Shown here piece after piece: positions 30,391 to 40,653 of a stretch of DNA of 64,000 bases. A model generated the notes under the pieces. That model ran no database searches. It was not told the origin of the DNA and saw only the letters and a list, made by a program, of their open reading frames with translations. The DNA is from Halopseudomonas yangmingensis (GTDB lineage Bacteria; Pseudomonadota; Gammaproteobacteria; Pseudomonadales; Pseudomonadaceae), in contig NZ_FOUI01000003.1 of the NCBI RefSeq assembly GCF_900114825.1, forward strand, positions 124,001-188,000, in the 5' to 3' direction. Both the position numbers and the translations under genes were made by a program. Position 1 is the stretch's first letter, and every line of letters starts with the position of its first letter.

Positions 30391-30822
30391 TCAGGCCGGA
30401 TCCTTGTGTACCAGCACATCGGCCTGCGGGAAGCGTTGTTCAATACGCTGGCGTACCTGCTCACCACAGGCGTGGGCCTGCTCCAGCGGCAGTTGCTGGC
30501 CGGTATGCTGCTCGAGGATTGCCTGCAGTTTTTGCAGATCGACCTCGCCGTTGGCATCCAGCGCCTGTTGCAGTTGTTGCGGGGCGACTGAAAAGCGGGC
30601 ATCCGGCAGGTAAATGGCGCCGGTGGCGAAATCCACGGCGAAGGCGACGATGCCAGGCACCAGATAGAACAGCAAGCCGATGCCATTCAGAATGGCCACA
30701 CCGGGATCAATCTCGCCGCTGATCTGGCCGCGACGCTCGGGGTAGAACACCGTGCCACAGGCGCTCAGCTGGGTGATCAGGGTGGCGCTCAGCAGCAGGC
30801 TGGCAAGGGGTTTGAGACGCAT
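30391..30822 (-). CDS. Predicted lipoprotein of unknown function
   Basis: This 143-residue protein begins with a lipoprotein signal peptide; the lipobox LSAC places the lipidated Cys at residue 22. After it comes GTVFYPERRGQISGEIDP, a hydrophobic segment (about 45-70) and a polar C-terminal part. I recall similar pseudomonad proteins annotated with inconsistent names, so no function is given. GGAG lies 7 nt before ATG 30822. The strong hairpin at 30354-30388 starts 2 nt past its stop. It diverges from hrpB across an 81-nt gap. Confidence 0.78.
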   Translation of the reverse strand: MRLKPLASLLLSATLITQLSACGTVFYPERRGQISGEIDPGVAILNGIGLLFYLVPGIVAFAVDFATGAIYLPDARFSVAPQQLQQALDANGEVDLQKLQAILEQHTGQQLPLEQAHACGEQVRQRIEQRFPQADVLVHKDPA

Positions 30823-30903
30823 GGGATTCTCCTTGGGGAACTCAATCGGACAGGCTCCAGGCACAGAGTATAATGCCGCGTCTTTCAATTGGGTGTAGCA
30901 GGC

Positions 30904-33444
30904 ATGCAGGATCTTCCGGTCAGTCAGGTCATTCCGGCGTTGCAGCAGCAGCTGGCGGCGCATCCGTCGGTGGTGCTGCAGGCGCCGCCGGGCGCCGGGA
31001 AGACCACCCTGGTGCCGCTGGCGCTGCTGCAGGCCGACTGGCTGGCCGGGCAGAAAATCATCCTGCTCGAGCCTCGCCGGCTGGCCGCACGCGCGGCGGC
31101 GGAACGCCTGGCACAGTTGCTCGGCGAGGAGGTCGGGCAGACGGTTGGCTATCGCATTCGTCTGGAAAGCCGCATCAGCGCGCAGACGCGCATCGAGGTG
31201 GTCACCGAGGGCATCCTGCAGCGCCTGCTGCAGGCCGATCCGGAGCTGCCCGGGGTGGGGCTGGTGATCTTCGATGAGTTCCATGAGCGCAGTCTGGATG
31301 CCGATCTGGGGCTGGCGCTGTGCCTGCAAACCCAGCAGTACCTGCGCGATTCGCCGCCACTGAAACTGCTGGTGATGTCGGCGACGCTGGATAGCGCAGC
31401 GGTCTGCGCCCTGCTGGGGGAGGCGCCGCTGGTGCGCAGCGACGGTCGCCAGTACCCGGTGGAGGTGCGCTGGGGCGCGCCCTGGCAGACCGGTGAACGG
31501 ATCGAGTCACGGGTGCTGCAGACGGTGATGCAGGCGCTGGACGAGGAGCCGGGCAGCCTGCTGGTGTTTCTGCCCGGCACCGCAGAAATCCGCCGGGTAC
31601 ACGAACACTTGTCTGAACGGCTGCAGCAGCGCCCCGACATAGTGCTGGCGCCGCTGTATGGCGATCTGACGCTGGCCGAGCAGCGCCGGGCAATCAGTCC
31701 GGCGGCGGACGGCCGACGCAAGCTGGTACTGGCAACCAATATTGCTGAAACCAGCCTGACCATCGAGGGCATCCGCGTGGTGGTGGATGCCGGGCTGGCG
31801 CGTGAGGCGGCCTTTGATCCGCAGAGCGGCATGAGCCGGCTGCAGACGCGCCGGGTATCGCGTGCCTCCGCCGAGCAGCGCGCCGGGCGGGCCGGGCGTT
31901 TGCAGCCGGGGGTGTGCTATCGGCTGTGGTCAGCCAGCCAGCATGAGCAGCTGGCGCCGCGTGCCGAGGCGGAAATCCTTCAGGCCGATTTGGCGCCGCT
32001 GGCCCTGCAGCTGGCGCAGTGGGGTATCCAGCAGTCGAGCGAACTGGCCTGGCTGGATCAGCCGCCAGCGGCAGCACTGGCCCAGGGGCGTGAGCTGCTG
32101 CAGCGTCTCGGTGCCCTGCAGCAGGATGCCCGTGGCTGGCAGTTGAGCGAGCACGGCCAGGCCATGCTCGGCCTGCCGATGCACCCCCGGCTGGCGCATA
32201 TGCTGCTGCGTGGTCAGGCGCTCGGGCTGGGTCGGCAGGCCTGCCGGCTGGCGGCGCTGCTGGGCGAGCGTGACCTGCTGCGCGGCGTGGCGGATGCGGA
32301 TATCCAGCGCCGGCTGGCGCTGTTTGATGATCCGCGTGCTGAGGCGGCAGTTGATCGCGGCGCCCTGCAACGTGCGCGGCAACTGGCCGGGCAGTGGCAA
32401 CGGCTGATCGACGGCCTGCCGGTGCACCAGGCGGTGCCGGATCCTGCGGCGGAACACTGGATCGGGGTGTTGCTGGCGCTGGCCTATCCGGACCGGGTGG
32501 CGCAGCGGCGCGGTGACCCCGGCAGTGACTATCGGCTGGCGAATGGTCGTGCGGCGGCCTTTGCCGAGGTTGATGCACTGCGCCAGCAGCGCTGGCTGGT
32601 GGTGGCCAGTCTGGGCGGGCATGCCGCGCAGCGTCAGGCGCGGATCTTTCTGGCGGCGGCGCTGGACGAGGGGCTGATTCGCAGTCATCTGTCCGAACTG
32701 CTGAGCAGCGAGGATGCCCTGGCGTGGGACCCGCGCTCGGAAACCCTGCTGGCCGAGCGACAGTTGCGCCTGGGTGCGCTGGTACTGGCGCGCGAACCGC
32801 TGGCCTCGATTGACCCGGCGCAGCGCAGCCGGGCGCTCTGTGCAGTGGTGCGCAAACAGGGCCTGACTCTGTTGCCCTGGACTCCGGCACTGCGTCAGTG
32901 GCAGGCGCGAATTGCCCTGTTGCGCGGGCTGGACCTGCAGGCCGGGCAGGCGAGTGACTGGCCGGATTTGTCCGATCAGACCTTGCTGGATTCGCTGGAG
33001 CAGTGGTTGGCGCCCTATCTGGAACGGGTCACCCGGCTCAGCCACTTCGCCAGTCTGGATCTGCCGGCGATTCTCACTGCGCTGCTGCCCTGGCCGCTGC
33101 CGCAACGGCTGGATGAGCTGGCGCCCACCCACTGGACGGTGCCCACCGGTTCGCGCATCCGCATCGACTATGCCGAGTCGCCACCGGTGCTGGCGGTACG
33201 CTTGCAGGAGCTGTTCGGCAGTGCCGAGTCGCCGCGTATTGCCGATGGCCGGGTTACGCTGAAACTGCACCTGCTGTCGCCGGCGCAGCGCCCCCTGCAG
33301 GTCACCAGTGATCTGGCCGGTTTCTGGCGTGGCAGCTATGCCGAGGTGAAGAAGGATATGAAGGGCCGCTACCCGAAACACTACTGGCCGGATGACCCGC
33401 TGCAGGCCGAGCCGACCCGGCGGGCCAAGCCGCGAGGGGGCTGA
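30904..33444 (+). CDS. hrpB: ATP-dependent RNA helicase HrpB
   Basis: This 846-residue DExH-box helicase of the HrpB family has Walker A GAGKT (30-34), a DEFH motif (124-127) in place of DEAH, and SATLDSA as motif III. The second RecA domain follows, with NIAETSLTIEGIRVVVDAGL and SAEQRAGRAGRLQPG. A long C-terminal region includes the conserved KDMKGRYPKHYWPDDPL. HrpB proteins act on RNA, but their physiological role is poorly known. ATG 30904 is chosen because the conserved start lies there; no strong Shine-Dalgarno site is visible, and an in-frame start at 30889 is possible. Confidence 0.93.
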   Translation: MQDLPVSQVIPALQQQLAAHPSVVLQAPPGAGKTTLVPLALLQADWLAGQKIILLEPRRLAARAAAERLAQLLGEEVGQTVGYRIRLESRISAQTRIEVVTEGILQRLLQADPELPGVGLVIFDEFHERSLDADLGLALCLQTQQYLRDSPPLKLLVMSATLDSAAVCALLGEAPLVRSDGRQYPVEVRWGAPWQTGERIESRVLQTVMQALDEEPGSLLVFLPGTAEIRRVHEHLSERLQQRPDIVLAPLYGDLTLAEQRRAISPAADGRRKLVLATNIAETSLTIEGIRVVVDAGLAREAAFDPQSGMSRLQTRRVSRASAEQRAGRAGRLQPGVCYRLWSASQHEQLAPRAEAEILQADLAPLALQLAQWGIQQSSELAWLDQPPAAALAQGRELLQRLGALQQDARGWQLSEHGQAMLGLPMHPRLAHMLLRGQALGLGRQACRLAALLGERDLLRGVADADIQRRLALFDDPRAEAAVDRGALQRARQLAGQWQRLIDGLPVHQAVPDPAAEHWIGVLLALAYPDRVAQRRGDPGSDYRLANGRAAAFAEVDALRQQRWLVVASLGGHAAQRQARIFLAAALDEGLIRSHLSELLSSEDALAWDPRSETLLAERQLRLGALVLAREPLASIDPAQRSRALCAVVRKQGLTLLPWTPALRQWQARIALLRGLDLQAGQASDWPDLSDQTLLDSLEQWLAPYLERVTRLSHFASLDLPAILTALLPWPLPQRLDELAPTHWTVPTGSRIRIDYAESPPVLAVRLQELFGSAESPRIADGRVTLKLHLLSPAQRPLQVTSDLAGFWRGSYAEVKKDMKGRYPKHYWPDDPLQAEPTRRAKPRGG

Positions 33445-33567
33445 CCCCGGGTACGCATCAGTTAGTTCTGTGCTTCGCGGCTGTGAGTCAGGAAAGACGG
33501 CTATGCTTGCACTCAGGGCAGGAGTCGATTTATTTCTGCAAGGCAGGACCCGAATACGGAGAAACGC

Positions 33568-34386
33568 ATGGCGCGCAGTGCATTTCAGCAGAAGGTGGTG
33601 GTGATTACCGGCGGTTGTGCCGGCATCGGACGGGCGCTGGCCCTGCGCTTTGCCCAGGCCGGGGCACGGCTGGCGCTGCTGGATATTCAGTGTGAGGCGC
33701 TGGAGGCCTTCCGTCAGCAACTGCAGAGCAAACTGAATGTCGAGGTACTGGCATTGCCCTGTGATGTCGCCGATCACCAGCAGTGCGAACAGGCCATCGG
33801 CCATGTGATCGAGCACTTTGGCGGGATTGACGTGCTGATCAACAATGCCGCGATTACCCATCGCAGCGCCTTTGCCGAGACCGAGCTGAAGGTGTTCGAA
33901 CGTATCATGGGCGTCAACTACTTCGGCGCGCTGCACTGTACCCGCCCGGCGCTCGACAGTCTGGTGCAGCGCAAGGGGCAGATTATCGTGATGAGTTCGC
34001 TGTCGAGCTTTGCCCCCTTGCTCTATCGCAGCGCGTACAACGCCAGCAAGCATGCGTTGCACGGGTTGTTTCAGACGCTGCGGCTGGAGCTGCAGGACAG
34101 CGGAGTGAATGTGATGCTGGTAAGCCCCGGTTATACCGCCACGGATATCCGCAAGAATGCGCTCAAGGGCGATGGCTCGATTATCCAGCAGAGCCCGGCG
34201 GCCCCGTTCAAGGTGGCGGCGGCGGCGGATGTCGCCGATGCGGTTTATCAGGGAGCTGTGCGCCGACGCCGGCAACTGGTGCTGTCGAATGTCGACTGGC
34301 GGGCACGGCTGCTGGCGCGGTTGTTCCCGCGCCTGTTCGAGCGCTGGATGGTGCCACGCCTGTCCGGGATCAAGTCGAGTCGTTGA
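33568..34386 (+). CDS. Short-chain dehydrogenase/reductase
   Basis: This 272-residue NAD(P)-dependent SDR has the cofactor motif TGGCAGIGRAL near residue 12, the NNA motif INNAAITHR, and the catalytic YNASK, with Ser in MSSLSS upstream of it. The C-terminus extends past the core and includes basic, hydrophobic residues that might associate with membrane. GGAG is 7 nt upstream of ATG 33568. The substrate is unknown. Its last 17 nt overlap, on the opposite strand, the 3' end of the flavoprotein gene. Confidence 0.9.
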   Translation: MARSAFQQKVVVITGGCAGIGRALALRFAQAGARLALLDIQCEALEAFRQQLQSKLNVEVLALPCDVADHQQCEQAIGHVIEHFGGIDVLINNAAITHRSAFAETELKVFERIMGVNYFGALHCTRPALDSLVQRKGQIIVMSSLSSFAPLLYRSAYNASKHALHGLFQTLRLELQDSGVNVMLVSPGYTATDIRKNALKGDGSIIQQSPAAPFKVAAAADVADAVYQGAVRRRRQLVLSNVDWRARLLARLFPRLFERWMVPRLSGIKSSR

Positions 34387-35611
34387 GCCAGTCAAGCATG
34401 CCCAGCGCGGCGTGCTTGCCGCTGGCAAAACAGGCGGTCAGCAGGTAGCCGCCGGTGGGCGCCTCCCAGTCGAGCATCTCGCCGGCGCAGAAGACCCCGG
34501 GCAGGGCTTTCAGCATCAGGCCGTCGGTCAGTGCGTGGCGGCAGATGCCACCGGCGCTGCTGATGGCTTCATCCAGCGGGCGCAGGCCGGTCAGGGTCAG
34601 TGGCAGGCGTTTGATGCAGGCCGCCAGTTGCGCCGGGTCACTGCGCTGGGCCGCGCTGGTCAGTTCGTGCAGCAGGGCAATCTTGCTGGCGTCCAGACCG
34701 GGTTTGCCGCGCAGCAGCTTGCCCAGGCTGCGGCCGTTGCGCGGCGCCTCCAGCCATTGTTGCAGCTGTGCCTGGCTGCGGTCCGGGGTAAGGTCCAGCC
34801 ATAATCGGGCCTGACCCTCGCGCAGCAGTTGCTCGCGCAGCTCGGCAGATACGGCGTAGATCAGGCTGCCCTCGACGCCATCCTGACTGAGCATGAACTC
34901 GCCACGGCGCTGCAGGGGCTGGCCCTGGTTGTTGTGCAGATGCACTTCGACACTTTTCAGCGGCTGGCCGGCGCAGTGCTGGCGCAGGTGCTCGCTCCAG
35001 TTGCAGAGAAAGCCGCAGTTGGCTGGCAGCAAGTCGCGAACCTCAACGCCCCGTTCTCGCAGCAGGGCGACCCAGCTGCCGTCCGAGCCCAGCCGAGCCC
35101 AGCTGCCGCCGCCAAGCGCCAGCAGGGTGGCGCGTGGCTGGCGCAGGCTGTCGCCACCGGGGCCACTAAAGCGCAACTGGCCGTCATCGCTCCAGCCGAG
35201 CCAGCGCTGGCGGGTGTGGATCTGTACGCCGAGGGCGCGCAGTCGGCGCAGCCAGGCGCGCAGCAATGGGGCGGCCTTCATGTCGCGCGGGAATACCCGG
35301 CCGGAACTGCCGACAAAGGTGTCGATGCCCAGCCCCTGCGCCCATTCACGCAACTGATCGGCATCCAGTTGCTCGAGCCAGTCGCCCACCCAGTCCCGGG
35401 CTTCGCGGTAACGACTGCGAAAGGCAGTGGCGGGCTCGCTATGGGTCAGGTTCATGCCGCCGACGCCGGCCAGCAGGAACTTGCGGCCGACGCTGGGCAT
35501 GGCATCGCAGATTTCCACCGGCCAGCCGGCAGTGGCGAGGGTTTCGGCGGCCATCAGGCCGGCCGGGCCGGCGCCGATGATCAGGATGGGAGTGGGAGGG
35601 CTGCTGGGCAC
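34370..35611 (-). CDS. FAD-dependent oxidoreductase of the TIGR03862 / BaiN type
   Basis: This flavoprotein of 413 residues has an N-terminal FAD-binding motif LIIGAGPAGLMAAETLA and the family element GRKFLLAGVGGMNLTHSEP. A later block reads AISSAGGICRHALTDGLMLK, with the C-terminal second FAD motif GVFCAGEMLDWEAPTGGYLL. Members are often called HI0933-like; the reaction is not known here. The best start is GTG 35611, since AGGAA lies 7 nt upstream and the FAD motif follows directly. ATG 35701 would add 30 residues without similarity. Overlap with the SDR 3' end is 17 nt, convergent. Confidence 0.86.
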   Translation of the reverse strand: MPSSPPTPILIIGAGPAGLMAAETLATAGWPVEICDAMPSVGRKFLLAGVGGMNLTHSEPATAFRSRYREARDWVGDWLEQLDADQLREWAQGLGIDTFVGSSGRVFPRDMKAAPLLRAWLRRLRALGVQIHTRQRWLGWSDDGQLRFSGPGGDSLRQPRATLLALGGGSWARLGSDGSWVALLRERGVEVRDLLPANCGFLCNWSEHLRQHCAGQPLKSVEVHLHNNQGQPLQRRGEFMLSQDGVEGSLIYAVSAELREQLLREGQARLWLDLTPDRSQAQLQQWLEAPRNGRSLGKLLRGKPGLDASKIALLHELTSAAQRSDPAQLAACIKRLPLTLTGLRPLDEAISSAGGICRHALTDGLMLKALPGVFCAGEMLDWEAPTGGYLLTACFASGKHAALGMLDWLNDST

Positions 35612-35813
35612 GCAGGTTTCCTGGAGCTGGTCGGGAATCAGTCGCCATCCTGCCACAATTGCCGCGGTGACGCTGCAGGCAAGCGGCCTGTTGCCATTCA
35701 TGGCGTTGATGTCGGGCAGGCTGGTGCTGCGGGTCGGGCTGTATCGGGTTACACTTGGCGTCTCATGACTGCGACATCGGGTCGCAGAGTCAAGGGTTTT
35801 TGCGGAGACGTGC

Positions 35814-36671
35814 ATGACCAAAGTGCTGGATGATCTGGTGCGCCTGCTGGCGCTGGAAAAGATCGAGGAAAACCTGTTTCGCGGCAACAGCCAGGACCTT
35901 GGCTTCCGTCAGCTGTTCGGCGGTCAGGTGCTCGGGCAGGCACTGTCGGCGGCCAGCCGCACGGTGCCCAGCGAGCGCCATGTGCATTCGGTGCATGGCT
36001 ATTTCCTGCGTCCCGGAGATGCCACCCTGCCGATCGTCTATCAGGTTGACATGTTGCGCGATGGCGGCAGCTTCACTACGCGTCGGGTACAGGCAATCCA
36101 GAAGGGCAAGCCGATCTTTGCCATGAGCGCGTCCTTTCAGGGTGACGAGGAAGGCTTTGAGCACCAGTGCCAGATGCCGGAAGTGGCGGGTCCCGACGAG
36201 CTGCCCAGTGAAGAGGAGCTGGCCGAGCGCAACAGTCACCTGATTCCTGAGGCGGTGCGTGACAAGGTGCTGGTGGGCAAGCCGATCGAGATTCGCCCGG
36301 TGGGGCGTTTCAATCCGTTCAATCCGCAGCCGGCCGATCCGCGCCGTTATATGTGGTTCCGCGCTGCCGGCAGTCTGCCGGATGATCCGCAGGTGCACCG
36401 CTACATGCTGGCCTATGCCTCCGATTTCCATCTGCTGGGTACCGCGCTGCTGCCGCATGCGGTGTCGGCCTGGACGCCCTCGATGCAGATTGCCAGCCTT
36501 GATCATGCACTCTGGTATCACCGTCCGCTGCGCATGGATGACTGGTTACTGTATGCCATGGAGAGCCCAACCGCCTGCGGCTCGCGCGGTCTGTCGCGTG
36601 GGCAGATATTCAATCGTCAGGGCGAACTGGTGGCCTCGGTGACCCAGGAATCGCTGATGCGCAAGGTTTGA
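35814..36671 (+). CDS. tesB: Acyl-CoA thioesterase II
   Basis: TesB hydrolyses medium- and long-chain acyl-CoA to free fatty acid and CoA. The 285-residue protein is two fused hotdog domains. The first covers about 1-110 (NSQDLGFRQLFGGQVLGQAL). The second covers about 170-285 and holds the catalytic triad elements, with ASLDHALWYHR and the final Gln in SVTQESLMRK. The ATG follows a GCGGAG site about 7 nt upstream. It is followed after 1 nt by the HAD gene, so both are one operon. Confidence 0.95.
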   Translation: MTKVLDDLVRLLALEKIEENLFRGNSQDLGFRQLFGGQVLGQALSAASRTVPSERHVHSVHGYFLRPGDATLPIVYQVDMLRDGGSFTTRRVQAIQKGKPIFAMSASFQGDEEGFEHQCQMPEVAGPDELPSEEELAERNSHLIPEAVRDKVLVGKPIEIRPVGRFNPFNPQPADPRRYMWFRAAGSLPDDPQVHRYMLAYASDFHLLGTALLPHAVSAWTPSMQIASLDHALWYHRPLRMDDWLLYAMESPTACGSRGLSRGQIFNRQGELVASVTQESLMRKV

Positions 36672-36672
36672 G

Positions 36673-37263
36673 ATGAACTTGCCGCAGGGCTGGATCTTCG
36701 ACCTTGACGGCACCCTGACCCTGGCGCAGCATGATTTTGCTGCGATCCGCCGGGAGCTGGAGATCCCTGCCGAGGAGGATATTCTCGACTTCATTGCAGC
36801 CCGGCCGGTTGCCGAACGCCAGCGACTGACCCGGCAGCTGGATGCTATCGAGCATGATCTGGCCGCCTCGGTGCAGGCTGCACCGGGGGCGGTCGAGCTG
36901 CTGCGCTGGCTGCAGCGCCAGCAACTGCCGCTGGGTATTGTTACGCGCAACCTCCGCGCCGTTGCGCTACACACGCTGGATACCCTGGGGGTGCGGGACT
37001 GCTTTGCCGAGGCGGCAGTAATCGGCCGTGAACAGGCCTTGCCCAAGCCGCACCCGCAGGGTCTGCTGCAGGTGCTCGGGCAGTGGTCGCTGGCGCCGCC
37101 GCAGGCGATCATGGTTGGTGATTACCGCTTTGACCTGGAGGCTGGTCGCGCCGCTGGCTGCCGTACCTGCCTGCTGGCCGGGCAGAACCTCTGGCCGGCG
37201 CTGGCAGATTGGCACAGGCAGGATTGCTCGCATTTGCTTGACACTATTCTGGCAGGCAACTGA
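36673..37263 (+). CDS. HAD-superfamily hydrolase (phosphatase-like)
   Basis: This 196-residue cytosolic protein has the HAD motif I DLDGTLTL near residue 11. Motif III and IV are also present (Lys in LPKPHPQGL and the acidic pair in MVGDYRFDLEAGRAAG). A small helical cap lies between I and II, as in phosphoglycolate-phosphatase-like members. The substrate is unknown. The start is 1 nt after the tesB stop, with the coupling codon context TGAGATG, so translation of tesB and this gene is linked. Confidence 0.93.
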   Translation: MNLPQGWIFDLDGTLTLAQHDFAAIRRELEIPAEEDILDFIAARPVAERQRLTRQLDAIEHDLAASVQAAPGAVELLRWLQRQQLPLGIVTRNLRAVALHTLDTLGVRDCFAEAAVIGREQALPKPHPQGLLQVLGQWSLAPPQAIMVGDYRFDLEAGRAAGCRTCLLAGQNLWPALADWHRQDCSHLLDTILAGN

Positions 37264-37344
37264 TACACTTTCCGACACGTGTTATCTGGTACCCGGCTGC
37301 CGTGCGGTCCTGGCTGTCATCACATTCCAGTCACGGAGAGATCC

Positions 37345-38364
37345 ATGCTGAGTCGCCTGCGCAGTCTGCTGTTTCCATCACGTCGCCAGCATTCCGGGTC
37401 GCTTGTTTCAGGGGTTCCTTTACTCGAGCCGGCCTTTACCGAGGAAAGCGGTGCGATGGCCGGGCGTCTGCGTGATGCCTGGATCGGCATGTTGCTCGGC
37501 GTCAACTCGCCTCTGGAGCTTCCGTCCAACCCCTTTGAGCGGCATGCCCTCAAGCGGTTGGGGCGGCTGCTGGAGGATGAGCACAAGGTATCCACACTGG
37601 TGCCGCGCATGCCCAGTGTGCTGCCCAAACTGCTCAGCAGTTTTCGCGATCCCATGGCGACCAGCCGTGATCTGGCGGAGCTGATAGGCCGCGATCTGGT
37701 GTCGGTGGCCGAAGTGGTACGCCTGGCCAATACGCCCTACTACCGACGCAGCAAACCGGTCGAGAGTCTGGAACAGGCGGTACTTGTTCTGGGGCAGCGC
37801 GGCTTGCGCCAAGTGGTGGCCAATCTGCTGATGCGCCCGTTGTTCAGTGCCCGGACAGGGCATTTCAGCAAATTGGCCGGGCAGATGCTGTGGGAGCAGG
37901 CCGAGCTGACTGCATTGCTTGCTGCGGGGCTGGCACGCAGCGATGGCGAAGACGAGTTCACGGCCTACCTGGCAGGCATCAGCAGCAATCTGGGTTTGCT
38001 GGTTGGCTGTCGGGTGCTCGATGAATTGTTTGATGGCACCCATACGCCTTGCTCGCAACAGTTCCATCTGGAGTGGTATTTGCTGGCCCGCCAACTCAGT
38101 GCAGTGGTGGTCGGCAATTGGGAGTTGCCGGCAGCGGTACTTGACCAGTTGCAGGCACTGGCTGATGAGGCACGCCAGCTTGGCGAGCGGACAGCAAGGC
38201 GGCTGTTGCTGGCCGAGCAATGCAGCCACTACGAGATGCTGCGTCTGCAAGGGCGATTGAACCAGACCGAGGCCGGTGGCTGGCTGCTGCAGCCGCATAT
38301 GTTGCCGTTGCTGCGCGTTCTTGAGGAGGCGCGCCAGCGTTTCGAGCCAGCGCTACGCCGCTGA
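37345..38364 (+). CDS. HDOD-domain protein
   Basis: This 339-residue protein carries an HDOD domain (about 85-290). The opening pattern VPRMPSVLPKLLSSFRDP and the later NTPYYRRSKPVESLEQAVLVLG are typical. HDOD domains resemble HD phosphohydrolases but lack the full catalytic residues. They are usually signalling scaffolds, often linked to cyclic di-GMP, chemotaxis or DNA damage responses. GGAGAG lies about 6 nt upstream of ATG 37345; an in-frame TTG at 37279 would be too long. It converges on nadC with a 2-nt gap. Confidence 0.85.
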   Translation: MLSRLRSLLFPSRRQHSGSLVSGVPLLEPAFTEESGAMAGRLRDAWIGMLLGVNSPLELPSNPFERHALKRLGRLLEDEHKVSTLVPRMPSVLPKLLSSFRDPMATSRDLAELIGRDLVSVAEVVRLANTPYYRRSKPVESLEQAVLVLGQRGLRQVVANLLMRPLFSARTGHFSKLAGQMLWEQAELTALLAAGLARSDGEDEFTAYLAGISSNLGLLVGCRVLDELFDGTHTPCSQQFHLEWYLLARQLSAVVVGNWELPAAVLDQLQALADEARQLGERTARRLLLAEQCSHYEMLRLQGRLNQTEAGGWLLQPHMLPLLRVLEEARQRFEPALRR

Positions 38365-38366
38365 GT

Positions 38367-39218
38367 TCAATCCATACGCAGGCGCATCGACAGATCGACC
38401 GCCTTGATGTCCTTGGTCAGGCTGCCGATCGATATATAGTCGACCCCGGTCTGCGCGACCCGGCGCAGGCTCTGCTCATTGATACCGCCGGAGGCCTCCA
38501 GCCTGGCCTTGCCGTGGGCCAGTTGCACCGCAGTACGCATGTCGGCGTCACTCAGCTCATCGAGCATGATGATGTCGGCACCGGCTTCCAGGGCCTGATG
38601 CAGTTCCTGCAGATTCTCCACTTCGACTTCCACCGGCTTGCCCGGCGCCAGTTGCCGGGCGGTTGACACAGCGGCAGCAATACCGCCGCGCGCGGCTATG
38701 TGGTTTTCCTTGATCAGAAAGGCGTCGTACAGGCCGATGCGGTGGTTGTCACAGCCGCCACAGGTCACCGCATATTTCTGTGCCAGACGCAGGCCGGGCA
38801 GGGTCTTGCGGGTATCCAGCAAGCGCACCGGGAGGTCGGCCACCAGATTGGCCAGTTGTCGGCTGCGGGTGGCGGTGGCAGACAGCGTCTGCAGAAAGTT
38901 CAGCGCGCTGCGTTCGCCGCTTAGCAGTGCCCGCGCCGGCCCCTGCAGAGTGCAGAGCAGCTGGTTGGGGCTGATTGGCTGGCTATCTTCGACCTGCCAG
39001 TCGATATGCACGCGCGGGTCGATCTGGCGGAATACTTCGTCGGCCCAGGCGCGGCCGCAAAACACTGCCTGATCGCGGGTGATGATGGTCGCGCTGGCGG
39101 TTTGTTCGGCGTCGATCAGTTGCGCGGTGATGTCGCCACTGCCGATGTCCTCGGCCAGTGCGCGGGTGACGTCCTGGCTGATGCTGTCGCGCAGACTGTC
39201 GAGTTGCAGGTTGGGCAT
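38367..39218 (-). CDS. nadC: Nicotinate-nucleotide pyrophosphorylase (quinolinate phosphoribosyltransferase)
   Basis: NadC joins quinolinate and PRPP to form nicotinate mononucleotide, the step from de novo synthesis into the NAD pathway that ends with NadE (also in this window). The 283-residue protein has [20 protein letters not shown] and [10 protein letters not shown] later stretch, [18 protein letters not shown], and the phosphate-binding end [11 protein letters not shown] also match. The ATG is preceded by a good GGAGAGGC site. It converges on the HDOD gene and is followed upstream by the symporter on the same strand after 88 nt. Confidence 0.97.
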   Translation of the reverse strand: MPNLQLDSLRDSISQDVTRALAEDIGSGDITAQLIDAEQTASATIITRDQAVFCGRAWADEVFRQIDPRVHIDWQVEDSQPISPNQLLCTLQGPARALLSGERSALNFLQTLSATATRSRQLANLVADLPVRLLDTRKTLPGLRLAQKYAVTCGGCDNHRIGLYDAFLIKENHIAARGGIAAAVSTARQLAPGKPVEVEVENLQELHQALEAGADIIMLDELSDADMRTAVQLAHGKARLEASGGINEQSLRRVAQTGVDYISIGSLTKDIKAVDLSMRLRMD

Positions 39219-39306
39219 GCGGCCTCTCCGGTGGGCGTGGAAAAGGCCGCAAGTATACCCGAATGGTCGGCAGCCGGAGCGCCCGCAGGCGCTCCGGCCA
39301 TTGCAG

Positions 39307-40653
39307 TTACTGCTTGCTGAAATAGTCCCTGGTCAGTTTGAACACTACCGGACTCAACAGCAGCAGGGCGATCAGGTTGGGAAGTGCCATCATGGCGTTG
39401 AGCGTGTCGGCAACCAGCCACAGGCTGTTTAGGTCGACGCCGGGCAGGGTGCCGAGTGGAATGGCCAGTACCCAGAGCAGGCGGAAGGGCACGTTGGAGC
39501 GCTCGCCGAACAGGAACTGGGTACATTTTTCCCCATAGAAGCTCCAGCCGATGATGGTGGTGAAGGCGAAGACCGCCAGTCCGATGCTGACGATGTACTG
39601 GCCCCAGCCACCCGGCAGGCCGGCATTGAAGGCCATGGCCGACAGCGGAGCGCCGTTGGCGCCGCTGTCCCAGACGCCGGTAACCATGATTACCAAGCCG
39701 GTAATAGAGCAGATGATGATGGTGTCGATAAAGGTGCCGAGCATGGCCACCGTGCCCTGGCGGATCGGGTTGTTGGTCTGCGCGGCAGCATGGGCGATCG
39801 GCGCGCTGCCCAGGCCTGCCTCGTTGGAGAATACGCCGCGGGCAATACCGAAGCGCATGGCGGCCCATACCGCAGCGCCGGCAAAGCCGCCACTGGCGGC
39901 AATCGGGTTGAAGGCGTAGTAGAAAATCATGCCGAAGGCTTCCGGCAGTTTCTCGGCATGGGTAATCAGGATGATCAGGCCACCTCCAACATAAAACAGC
40001 GCCATCAGTGGCACCAGCTTGCCAGCCACCTCGCCGATGCGGCGAATGCCGCCGATCAGCACCAGTGCCACAAGTACCGCGATGATGATGCCGGTGACCA
40101 GTGGGTGAACGCCAAAGGTGCTTTCCAGCGCGCCAGCTACCGAGTTGGACTGGATGGTGTTGCCGATACCGAAGCCGGCCAGCATGCCGAAGATGGCAAA
40201 CAGAATGCCCAGCCATTTCCACTTTTCACCGAGGCCGTTCTTGATGTAGTACATCGGGCCGCCAACATGGTTGCCGAGCGCGTCCTTCTCGCGAAAATGT
40301 ACTGCCAAGACCGCCTCGGAGAACTTGGTGGCCATGCCGACCACGGCAATCGCCCACATCCAGAACAGCGCACCCGGGCCACCGAGGAATACGGCGGTGG
40401 CAACGCCGGCGATATTCCCGGTGCCAACGGTGGCAGAGAGAGCCGTCATCAGCGCATTGAACGGGCTGATATCGCCTTCTTCCTTGCTCTTGCGGCCGCT
40501 CCATAGCATCTTGAAACCGTAACCCAGCTTGCGTTGCGGTATCAGCTTCAGACCGAAGGTCAGGAACAGGCCGGTACCGGCCAGCAATATCAGCATGGGT
40601 GGCCCCCAGACCACGCCGTTGATTGTATTGATTGCGGAAATGATGGAATCCAT
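39307..40653 (-). CDS. Alanine/glycine:cation symporter (AGCS family)
   Basis: This 448-residue inner-membrane carrier takes up alanine and/or glycine with a cation, usually Na+. It has about 11 hydrophobic helices and the family signature [22 protein letters not shown] (from residue 63). Others include [12 protein letters not shown] and a later [17 protein letters not shown]. The start is ATG 40653 with AGGAGC about 7 nt upstream. The 358-nt gap upstream holds its promoter and that of the DUF1631 gene. A role in amino-acid scavenging, feeding glyA or thiO, is only inference. Confidence 0.94.
   Translation of the reverse strand: MDSIISAINTINGVVWGPPMLILLAGTGLFLTFGLKLIPQRKLGYGFKMLWSGRKSKEEGDISPFNALMTALSATVGTGNIAGVATAVFLGGPGALFWMWAIAVVGMATKFSEAVLAVHFREKDALGNHVGGPMYYIKNGLGEKWKWLGILFAIFGMLAGFGIGNTIQSNSVAGALESTFGVHPLVTGIIIAVLVALVLIGGIRRIGEVAGKLVPLMALFYVGGGLIILITHAEKLPEAFGMIFYYAFNPIAASGGFAGAAVWAAMRFGIARGVFSNEAGLGSAPIAHAAAQTNNPIRQGTVAMLGTFIDTIIICSITGLVIMVTGVWDSGANGAPLSAMAFNAGLPGGWGQYIVSIGLAVFAFTTIIGWSFYGEKCTQFLFGERSNVPFRLLWVLAIPLGTLPGVDLNSLWLVADTLNAMMALPNLIALLLLSPVVFKLTRDYFSKQ

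Noticed and set aside
31930-34428. A long minus-strand open frame (832 codons) opposite hrpB and the SDR gene
   Set aside because: It is low in complexity (Gln, Arg, His-rich), has no family similarity, and lies opposite two well-identified genes with good motifs.
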